Of a DNA stretch of 64,000 nt, positions 25,625 to 35,299 are shown piece by piece. A program made the position numbers and the translations under genes. This DNA comes from Stereocaulon alpinum (taxonomy: Eukaryota > Ascomycota > Lecanoromycetes > Lecanorales > Stereocaulaceae). The stretch lies in the NCBI GenBank assembly GCA_018257865.1, contig JAEUBA010000082.1, positions 62,001 to 126,000 of the forward strand, given 5' to 3'. Each line of letters begins with the position of its first letter. Positions within the stretch are counted from its first letter, which is position 1. The notes under the pieces are model-generated. The model worked only from the letters and a program-made list of their open reading frames with translations, ran no database searches and was not told the origin of the DNA.

Positions 25625-26984
25625 ATGGACCCTTCACCTCTAAAATGCAGGTGCATCAGCGCCTTACCACCCGAGATCACATCTCACATAATAGCCAACA
25701 TTGACTCGAAATCTGCCTTTAGCAGCCTCGCACTGTATTCCCGGGACATGAACATCATCACAACACCTCATTTGTATCGAAACATCCAGTTGTGGGGCCA
25801 TGATAGTGGTGGTGTAGGCCGTCCGACTATACGCCTCCGCAAAGTTGACCTCTCTACTTACTGAACGACCCGATGTAGCCAAAAATGATCGTCAATTCGC
25901 CATGCGCGATTGGTTCAGCTGTGAAGGCAAATCAGAAGAGGGCTGTCAGGTCGAGGTACCAGACAGATTCATCAAGACCGCTATCAAAGCCGTCAGCCAA
26001 TAGGAAGGGGAAGAACAGGCGTGGCTCAAGGAAGTGAGTTGGAACAAGATAACGAATGAAGATGTTTTCCTAGCTCTGTTACTTCTCACGTTAGTCAAGC
26101 TAGAAAAATTGGACATCAACATCGACGGTCAAGTCCACTACGTTCAGAGGGTAATGGAACGAGCAGTTCGAAAAGAGATACAGGCTTTTCAGGAAGTCAC
26201 ACACATTTTGCATGCCATTGCGTATAACCAATGGGGTATGTATCCAAGCTTCATCGCCTTGCCCCTTCAAATCACCTCAATCAAAATTGTCTTTGGCGAT
26301 CGAATCTACAGCAAAGATTTCGACGAAAAGCGGAATTTGAGAAACATAGCAACAGCTTCATCGACTGTCGAACACATTGAACTTCGAGAAAGTAGGGAGT
26401 AGTGTGGACCTCGCCAACTTGCTTTGAGCTCCAATGGCTTTGAAAACATTCATCTACGACATAACTGGTGTTTCTGACATTTCAGACTGTGACATCGGTT
26501 CCAAGGGATTGCACAGGGCTTTGTAATCTCAAAAGAACAGCCTGGAGAACATCTGGCTCGGTTCCAGACATGAAGTAAGGCGTTGGCCGTGGACAGAAGC
26601 CGATGAGGCAGGCCCATGCCATCCTTTGCCGATTTCAGTAAGCTGAAGGTTTTTCGGATTGCGACCACTTTGCTCTTTGGCTTGAACGGACCCGAGGTGC
26701 CTTGCGAATACGCATGGGATCTCCCAACTCGTCGTCCACTTGCATCACTATTACCAAAAAGTCTTCACACTTTCCACTTAGCTCAGTGCGGGTATAATCT
26801 AGCACACCACACTAAAACACTAGAGAATGTTCTTTTGCAGAAAGCCACCTACACCCCTCTGTTAGAGAAGATTATGACTGAAGGCTCAACGATCAGATGG
26901 CAAAATTATTTGCCTTCTATGAGGCATCTAGCGCGGGTAGCAGATGAACAGAAAATCTCGTTCATGACGCTTTACGACGCTTGA
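25625..26984 (+). pseudogene. broken F-box protein gene
   Basis: The frame opening at 25625 reads an F-box-like N-terminus: LPPEITSHIIANIDSKSAFS, then LALYSRDMNI and TPHLYRNIQLW, the usual start of fungal F-box/LRR-like proteins. Near 25830 the meaningful sequence jumps to the next frame (LTSLLTERPDVAKN) without a splice site, so a 1-nt indel is likely. It then meets a TAG at about 26000-26002, inside KAVSQ*EGEEQAW. Protein-like sequence resumes (26034-26402, VKLEKLDINI), breaks again with several stops at 26400-26600, and resumes to 26984 (LPKSLHTFHLAQCGYN). The total matches one protein of about 440 residues, so this is a decayed gene rather than three small ones. Introns could remove some of the stops but not the frame jump. 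F-box proteins bring substrates to SCF ubiquitin ligases. Confidence 0.65.
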
Positions 26985-27010
26985 CGACGCTTGACGACGC
27001 TTGACGACGC
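26961..27010. repeat. 10-bp tandem repeat (TTGACGACGC)
   Basis: Three perfect copies lie at 26981-27010, preceded by two imperfect ones (TTCATGACGC, TTTACGACGC). The array overlaps the last codons and stop of the broken F-box frame. Confidence 0.9.
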
Positions 27011-28074
27011 TGGGGTCCTAAGTGAGAGGGAGCGCCGCGGTTTTTCTCTAACAAGAAATGCTCTTGAACTAGTATGGCGTATGGAAGGACCGTTTCAGTG
27101 TGCGAAAGCAAACTGTCATGCACTCCGCCCGCCCCATCTGACAGTTATGAACATGTTGTGACGAGGATAATTGTGTGTAAACCCGTCTCGGACGATGATC
27201 ATAGACCGCAGCTCGTCACATACTTACATAGCCGCTCCTTTAGTCAAGCATTCCTATGACTACCATCCATTGATCCGCCTCAGTACCAAGCATCAGATCG
27301 GCCTTCAAAAGCCTTTTCAAACAGGTGTACATCAAGATTCAAGATAAAGGGCCTTTGGCAAACATCAGCAATGTCATACCTTCCACAACCCAGTATCCCC
27401 CACACACTCCTCGTACTCTCAACTTCGCCTCTCAGACCAACCTCCCATCTACCACCGCCACAACCTCAAAGCCAAAACAGCCATTTCCTTCACATCACCC
27501 CCATCCCATCACCACCCGTCTTGCCCTCAAAAGCACTCTACTCCACCATCCACACTGCCACCCACAAAGCCTCTAGGTACAGCAACTTCAGTCCCTGCAG
27601 CGAATATATTCATCATGGAATGTACATTCGTAATAACAGTAACGAAAAATCATGCAGTCAAGGAGCTATCACGTTCGACATGAGAAGCTCATATACTCAT
27701 ACCGTTAGCAGGTTCGGAGTAGTGGCATCTGTGGTTGAGATTGTTGGTGTCACTATTTGTTCGTTGGACTTCGAGAGCTAGCTTGAATGATTGCACTGGG
27801 TTCCTTGGCGGAGGTGAGGAGGGGTTTGCTGGGTTTGGGTGGAGAGGTGGGGGACGGTAGGGGTGGGGAGGGAGTTTGGAGGAGGAGGAGGTGGGGAAAG
27901 GGGATGTCGATTGCGGGTGAAAGTGATTGGGATGGGGAGGCTGGTGAATGTTTTTGGCTTTATGTATGATTTTGATCTTGATATATATGCTTGATGCGTT
28001 GCTATATTATGGCTATGCATATACAGATATATATGCTCAGTCGAACACCACCTCTGGCTAATCAAAAGTAGCAG
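27011..28074. other. intergenic with a G-rich tract
   Basis: No gene seen. Positions about 27805-27905 are strongly purine/G-rich on the plus strand, with many runs of three or more G, and overlap only low-complexity open frames. The opposite strand of 27370-27580 is similarly skewed. Confidence 0.5.
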
Positions 28075-29959
28075 TCATCTCTGCACCAACTTCCACTCCT
28101 CATCAAGCTCCTGCACCAAATGAGCCTTAACATCCTTCGCCTTCTCCGACATCTCACTCGTCGTCCCCACCAAGACCCGATCAGCATGCTCCAGCTTCAG
28201 ACTCTGTCCATGAAACAGCATCGCCAAATTCGAAGACTTCCAAATCAGCACATCGCGATACGTCGTTTCCGTTATAGTGCCGACAAGATATATGAGTGCA
28301 AGGGCAACGACTGTGGCAGGATAAATGAACCATCCCCAGCGGACATGGACGTATGTTTCGGCTACCATGGCTGTGCCGTTGAAAGGGGGCAAACCGCTGT
28401 CGTTCCGTTGTCGGATGTTATTGGTCATGGAGATTGCCAGGTTTTCGATTCGTTGTGAGTAGTTTGTGGTACCGTAGAGTGCATGCATGACGTCGGAAGA
28501 GAACATGGGGCTCGTGGAGGGTACGTCGACAGCGCCGATGCCTGTGAATATCTCGGTCATGAAGTCTTTCATTGTGCGCGCTGCTAAGCTTGATACTCTG
28601 TATGTGGGAACGTTAGCTGTAATGTTGATGACCGAGTCTGGAGGCGTGTACATGAGGTCGGAGTCCTGTAGGTTGGTAGCTGAATCATTCCGCCAGGTCT
28701 GCCCAACTATTTGCTGAAACGTGCCGCCTGTGACTGAGGCCGTATAGGTGTTGACGCAGTAGAAAAGAGCACATTCCCATGCAATGACATCATTGGAAAT
28801 GTTCTTGTTTCTGGAAACCAAGGAAGAGAATTGGACGACGGACGCTTCAATATTAGCTAGATTTGACGATATATTTGTGACACTCGAGTTGATTTGACGG
28901 CCAAGTCCAGTAAGTGATGGACCACTGGGCAAGAACACTTTCTGACATCCAGTTGTGTTGCATGAGTTCTCGATGTAGGAAGTTATGTTGGCGCATCTGC
29001 TGCATACGGCTAAAGAGGAGAAGCCTTCCCACGTACAGCTTTACATGGTCAGAATGAATTTATAACGGAGTACCGGGACTTACTTGCTGGTTGAGCAATT
29101 ATGCTCAACGTTTACATTTGCTTGATTGCTAACGTCGAAGATGCCATTGTAGATAGCAGCCTTGCGATGGAATTAGTATACACATATCTCCGCATTGGTA
29201 TTTCTTTAGTAAATACCTTCATAGACATGTCAACAACAGAAGGCAGTGGTAAATCCTCTTCACTCTGAGCTATGTACTCTTGGGCGCGAACAATGGTAGC
29301 CGCCATCTCCGAGGTGACAAACCTATCCGGATAGACTACGACCTGCTGGAGGAATGGGTCGAATAGCAGCAACAGAATGGTGATCATCGCTCCAATCATG
29401 GTCAGATGTCTATAGCTGGCGTCAGGCTGCGAATAGCAAGAGCAACGTTGGAGCATAGACCGACCTTGCTCTTATGCTGAAAAGAAGGGCCACAGCACCC
29501 CAAGGTCCCCTACTTGCATCTTCGAAAACCTGAAGATCTTTCAGGGAGTGAGGCTCATCCTGGCGGTACCACAGCCATTTGGACTGAGAGATCAAGGCCC
29601 CGACGGCCGAGGTAATTGCAAGCTTTGTTATAACGGCGAAGAAGGAGATGGCTGAATTTATCTGAGCATGATTTAGCAGAAGACTGGAATGAACAAGAAG
29701 AGTTATTGGGACGAACAGTGATGATGGAGGGCCAATCAGGAAGTGAAGAGGAGTCAAAGAAGACAAGAACCAAGATGATAGCAGTGGTCGCTGAAATTGC
29801 TATAAGAGCAGAGAAAATCTCCCAGAGCCACCAGTCTTGTAAGAGCAGAGAGATACCATGCTTCCGAGATGTAGGTTTCGGTAGGCTGCTTTTTAACAAC
29901 GGAGTTTGAGAGTCATCAGCGTGGCTATCAACATCGGCGGACATTGCAACCTTGAGCAA
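28075..29959 (-). CDS. DUF3176 family integral membrane protein
   Basis: Model: complement(join(28075..29038, 29084..29160, 29217..29415, 29465..29661, 29717..29959)), 1680 nt, 559 aa. The four introns are 45-56 nt. The family blocks are all present: WWLWEIFSALIAISATTAII (first membrane helix), INSAISFFAVITKLAITSAV followed by SQSKWLWYRQ, DLQVFEDASRGPWGAVALLF, HLTMIGAMITILLLLFDPF, AAIYNGIF, and the Cys-rich lumenal block SNCTWEGFSSLAVCSRC. The C-terminus has one more helix (WFIYPATVVALALIYLVGTI) and a cytosolic tail. DUF3176 proteins are frequent in Pezizomycotina and have no known activity. The topology suggests three N-terminal helices, a large extracytosolic Cys/Asn-rich domain and one C-terminal helix. 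The next gene upstream (a broken CorA-like transporter) is also a membrane protein, but no functional link can be shown. Confidence 0.88.
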
Positions 29960-30599
29960 ATATATAATAAAATACTAGAATCTACTTACAGACTCCGTAC
30001 TTAGGCCATAGAGCATCACTAACAAAGAGTTGAATGAGACCGTTCTGTGAACTCACGAAGTTGTCATGTTGTCATGTGTTTGGAATCTGCAGGAAGAGGG
30101 GCTGAGTCGTCTATCGTGTGACCATGCCGACCCATGGAGACTAAGGTACCTAGGTACGGAGCGGCCCTTTAGGCGCTAGGATGGAGTAGGAATTCTCAAG
30201 ACCAGATCTGAAGCGGTTTCATCACTGCTGTCATTCTCACAGATTGGTTCGTTGCTGAAGTACGATTCCATCATGTCTGTTTGTACTATGATGTGCCCTG
30301 ATTTTTGTCGGTTTATATCCACCTCGCCCGCCCCGAAAGTCAAGCCTAGACAACCGAGGACAACCTTGACGTCGACAACCCTGGCAGATTGCCGCCAACG
30401 AGCAAGTAACTTAGCGTTTGTAGCGCGCCCGGGAACCAATGCCACTGGCCCCCTGGAAAGCTTGGCTGAGAAATGACGTCACTTGGAGATCTTCCTCAGG
30501 CTTCTGAGCGAAATGGGCCATTCAAATGTGCGGGCTTCATTCAATTAGAGGTCATATAGTCTACTCTCACAATAAAGTCAGACGCATGGGACTACCGGA

Positions 30600-32280
30600 T
30601 GGGTAGGATTCCTATGATCACGAAGCCCCATCTAATATGTCTTCTCAACCACAATACAAATCAAGCCCTAGTCGGCTATCGAGTGCGTTCAAGATTTGCA
30701 AGACATACCGTCCACATTGAGAAGGCCGAATTGGACTCCCGGACAGAATTTCGTAATAGACATGTCTGTATATCATCCAGATCCTTTACTCTATCAGCCA
30801 GAGATACTCGAAGAATGCCCTACCGCTATCATGAATCTCTTGACGGAAAATATATACCCGTAACGCCTCATCAAAGAGTTTCTGGGAGACTGCATAGACA
30901 AGGAAAGGTCCCGGTGGGCAGAATCTAGGTGGTTCAACGCTAACGGCTTAAGCCTTGAGCTGGAACGTGACCAATTGATTGCCGAATCATGAGAATCTAC
31001 ATCAGCTGGCTATTGAGAAAAGTATCTGTACAAGAAATAAGACAAAAGTCGATTGGTAGTCTGGCCATATCCATGAGGACCTCACTCTGCAGAGAGTTGT
31101 ACACTTCTTCTTGGAAGAGGACTGCGAGTCAGATTGCTTGATGCTGGCCGCCGAAGCCCTCAGAGAAAGTACAGGTCGCTAATCTCAAGAAGGCGCAAAA
31201 GCCAAATGAGCAAGGACAAAGGCGAGGCCCCCAAGCCTTTGCCTCGCTCAGCGGAAATAGAGAAACCTAACAACGGCTTCATCACAGCATTTGCAATTCG
31301 TGGTATCAAAGCGCTGGTAAAGACCGTACTAACCCCTAAATGCTATCACGGTGGACCAAACAAAGTGCACAGGGAGTTCATAGAGCAGCATTTCCCATTA
31401 GACTCGAAGGGTCTTGGAGTGAGTGTCGAGTAGGTCTTGGTCTTTCTGATGTCTAATAATACCGTCACGACATTCTTCGAAATTTCTACTGAAGGCACTG
31501 ACGCATCATTTGGCTTAGCACTCAGGAGACCACTCTACGATGCACCTCGGACAGAAGTATGATTGCACAGGGAAATCAATCCTGGCGAAGTCTCGAGTCA
31601 TGAGCAACTGACCCAGCCAATCCAGTTGCGAAACCAACCAAGATGCCGTTGGCAAAGTGGAACTCGATGTCCTCACAAAGGCCGCTATCGGCGATACCAC
31701 TGTCTCCGTATGTTCCAATGTCTAGTGCAGTGCTACTCAGAAGCAACAGGTAACCGGTTTTAAATTTTCTTAGCGCATCATAAGACCGTAAGAGCAAGCC
31801 TATTAGAACTTCAGGCCCAAGTGGGAGACTTCTGAAATTGCCTTCTATCTCGGACATTGCAATTAGCCCAATGGCGTCAGCTGATGTTTGTCATGTGGAG
31901 CATCACTGCGCTCTGATCACCAGTGACCTTGACCAGATGCGGAGAGCAGCCGACGGTATGACTGAGATGATCTTTGGTTCAAACACTGGGTTCATCTCCG
32001 TGGTGCTGTGAGCGATGCACTGACAGTTGCTGAGTGCACTGCAGAACGAAAGCATGGGGCAATTGAATGTCGTGACTACGATCATCCTAAGCCTGATGTT
32101 TTTGACGGTAAATGGTCTGAAACATTGACAGCATATGCAGACTGATGCGATCGGACATGTTTTGATATGAACTTTAATAATTCTACTGGCGCTCACAAAA
32201 ACGGTGATGGCTAACTCATTGTATCGACTACTCCTCTTCAGTCCTCGCTGATGTTTGTCTAGCTATATCCAGGAAAATTC
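30600..32280 (+). pseudogene. decayed CorA-like divalent-metal transporter gene
   Basis: Fragments of the fungal CorA-like family appear in the right order but in all three plus frames with many stops. They are: ESRWFNANGLSLEL (about 30930), EQHFPLDSKGLGVSVE ending in a stop at 31433, SNNTVTTFFEIS (about 31450), VGKVELDVLTKAAIGDTT (about 31645-31700), VEHHCALITSDLDQMRRAA (about 31895-31950), QNESMGQLNVVTTIILSLMF (about 32042-32100, the first transmembrane helix) and FDMNFNNSTG (about 32161, where an intact transporter has a GMN-type motif). At least three frame changes and several stops are needed, more than introns alone explain. Intact members form pentameric Mg2+ or other cation channels. 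The fragment assignments come from remembered family patterns and need an alignment. Confidence 0.62.
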
Positions 32281-33013
32281 CATCCCTTCCTAATTCCATG
32301 ACGTTCTTTGGAAATGATTCCTGTCGTGGGTCCGAATTCTCGCTAACATCGATGTCAGGCGTGAAATCATTCCGGCGATTAAGTCTTTAAAAGCCCCAGC
32401 ACAGAGGTGTAGAATAACCTAGGAAGGCTCGCCAAGGGAATGAAAGCAAGCGAGAATGGCGTTGAAAGGATTTCTGGAACGGGAGATATCTAGATCATGA
32501 TTTGGGCTTTGAAATTCATACCCATCAGATATAAGCCTTCTGCGTAGCTTTGATCACTGGCAGAGCGGCATTGAAGACGTATCCCAGAGATAGGTGAAAG
32601 CAAACACCAAAGTTTGGCGAGGGCACTCTGTTATGGTGGTTAGTGTGCGCTCATTGAAGAGCATACTCTTAGTGCTGCAGAACATGGTCTGCATCAACTT
32701 GACGAGCGCCGTCGCGAAGCTCCATAGGATCCGCATACAGATTCCACGAAGTATGAGTGTGACCCCTCTGGTGAAGAATAGCAACAACACCTCGCTCGGA
32801 GCAAGCAGCTCAGGATATCCAACGCGTGTACCCTTGCTTACGATCAAATGATGATGCATTGAAATGGAACAAGTGGAACATTACTCACGAATACTGCGGC
32901 TCTTCAAAGTCCGTTGTCTGCACATGACGTTTGTGTTTTTTGCATTCACTTCTAGCGTCTAGCTCGCCAAATCTCCCGAGCAAAGCAACAGTGAAAAGAA
33001 TCACCACGAGCTC
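32281..33013. other. intergenic, no gene seen
   Basis: Short frames on both strands (minus 32554-32859, plus 32594-32851) overlap each other and show no domain. The minus frame is rich in hydrophobic residues but has no start context or splice partners that I could justify. Confidence 0.45.
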
Positions 33014-34746
33014 ATGGCCCCAATTAGTTCCAGCTCTTATCCGCTTGCAGGTGAGCGTTACAGACCAGACTTGCTAGATTTCTTAGTCGCTTTGTTGCTA
33101 ATCAAATCGAATTCCCGAGGACTCTCACTACGAGGTAATTTGCTAATCCGAACCTCTGGTGCCTGCCCAATTGATAACAAGTATCTTTTACAGATTACCT
33201 GTCACAGCTAAATGATTGTATCCGAAAGGGTCAACGCTCAGATCAAAACCAAGCAAGTCGCCACGTTGATGCTGCAGCGTATTGGCGAGATGCTCTCACT
33301 GAATTACAAACCAAGTCGGAAGAGACGCAACTGAAGCTTCGTGCACGAATTTCAGAGCTTGAAAGGCAACTCGATGGGAACGATGGGACCGATAATCTAG
33401 CTTCACTATCTCAAAGCTCACTGAGAAAACGTAGGAGAGTCGCCAATGAGCCGCCTAAAGCCACCAACAGCAGGAGTCAGAAGCGGGCGAGGACAAAGCC
33501 CACCGCCACAGCGCTGAGCAGGCAGGAAGAGCCACCTGCAAGATTTGTGAGGGAAATAGAGAGCTCGGAATATTACACACAAGGTGAGGCGGCCATTACT
33601 CATCGGATGCCGACGTTTGCTTACAAGACAGGACGTTCTTTCCTAGAGCACCTCTTCAAGCTGCAAGAAATCTTAGCCCAGAGAAACTACGATCTGGGGC
33701 AACTTGCTACGGCCCTGTGCCATACCTCTACCGGCATCTTCGAGCTCATCGTCTCCGTCGACTGTTCGAAAGGCCCTCAAGATGCATGGGCGGCCACCGT
33801 TGCCCAGTCTACAGGATTTAGGAACCAGAAACTTCCAATCAATACCCCAGACACGCTTCCGGATAGTATTGGGAATAAGCTACGTGTCGTATCCACTGCG
33901 TTCCCATGTCTACTGAAAGGACTGCGTAAGCTGGACACATCGCCTGACAGCGGTACGGCTCGAGGTCAAGTAATTTGGAGCTTTGTTAAGGTCTTCGACG
34001 TGTTACTTGGACGTATCTGCGACCTCTCTGCCGCACAAGCATCAATCAATATAGTTCCATTACAGTCCACCCGGTTCATCTCTCAGCCTACATTGTACAC
34101 CCTTCCGCCAGAGAACGTCCTAAGGTTGTGTGAGCTGGCTGTTACGCTCATCAAAGTCCTTGATACTACAAAAGCTACCGATCTTGAAATCCTAGAGGGC
34201 TTTACTTTTTTACTCCTGCAGCGAGTAGGACGAGGATTGAACAGATTCGTATTCGGAGCCGAGGATGTCGAGGTTTTCCAAGAGCAAAGAGTACATTCCA
34301 CGCACGCTGCGTCTGCTGGAAGTTCAGGTCATAGTGTCTTAGCCAATCAGAAACTGGCAGAAGCCCAAGCGCCTTGTCTAATTTGGATCCTTGAGCGAAC
34401 ATGGGCAGTTACAGCGAAGCTCAGCGCGTCTTCTCGAAACAAACAAATCTCAAATTCCTCCCCCATAGGGCTTACTCCAATATCTACTACCACGTCTCTA
34501 TCGACCGTTGCTCGTCATCGACTCCAACATACGTTAGTAGCTGCCGTGTTTGGTGACCAGGTGCGAGCCGATTTTCAACCTGCTTTGAAACCTACCGGTA
34601 CCCCACTGGAGGAAGAGATGTCTGCACATTTTGAAGAAGAGATCAAAAGCTATGGAGTAAAGGACTGGTTTAAACACAAAGTCTGGCGGCTCATAGGCTG
34701 GGAAGTGCTTAAGGGTCACCTCGAATTCCTGGAGGATGGGTCATGA
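33014..34746 (+). CDS. coiled-coil protein of unknown function, possible Mei4/Rec24 homologue
   Basis: Model: join(33014..33134, 33194..34746), 1674 nt, 557 aa; one 59-nt intron (GTAATT...TTTTACAG). No ordinary catalytic domain is visible. Residues about 14-50 contain a hydrophobic helix followed by a Ser-Arg-Asp-Tyr motif: LLDFLVALLLIKSNSRGLSL, then RDYLSQL. After that come AAYWRDALTELQ, a heptad-like stretch (KLRARISELERQL) and a basic patch (LRKRRRVANEPP) that could be a nuclear signal. The rest is helical and weakly conserved. The N-terminal arrangement (a LALA.I helix, then S.REY...L, then W...L..L and a coiled coil) resembles the conserved start of Mei4/Rec24, a partner of Rec114 needed for Spo11 double-strand breaks in meiosis. 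This is a recollection of the family pattern, not an alignment. The reading frame and splice site are solid. Confidence 0.75.
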
Positions 34747-35299
34747 GGAAGGACAAGGAGGATAAGAATTTCACTGGCTTGGCTGGAACGCGCGAGATGT
34801 TGCTGGGATGTGCTCTTCATTTAGCTCATCTAGCTCGCGGAGGATGTTTGATAGAATGTTTGTCTGCATTATCTGAATGCAATGAATTGCTAGGATGTAA
34901 GATATTTGAGCATAGAATGGGTGACCTTGCAAGTGTAAGAGTAAGGTGGAAGTGCCCGCCGATCCTGAGGTGCTAGCCCGCTGCACCTCAGTAAACATGG
35001 AGTCAAGCACTGTTATGGAAGATCTTTGCTGACAAAACTATACTTATCGGTACTCCTAATAGATCAACAACAATTTGCTGAGCTATCAGATCGAATGTGA
35101 GATTAATCTTTTAGTAAGGCACGATCCCAATTTTGCCTGATATTTGCGATATTACGTTCGTTGAAATCTTGAATTGAGGACACGCTAGAACGGGCTTGGC
35201 AACGCTGGGTAATTTTATTCTCACGTGAAAAGAGCTCCCCATCATTAGTTGTGTATACATTTGGTTCTCATTGTTGGATGTGCTGTTGAGAACGGCGTA

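Noticed and set aside
31576..32196. Two minus-strand frames of about 95 codons as genes
   Set aside because: They are antisense to CorA-like fragments on the plus strand, which explain the sequence better.
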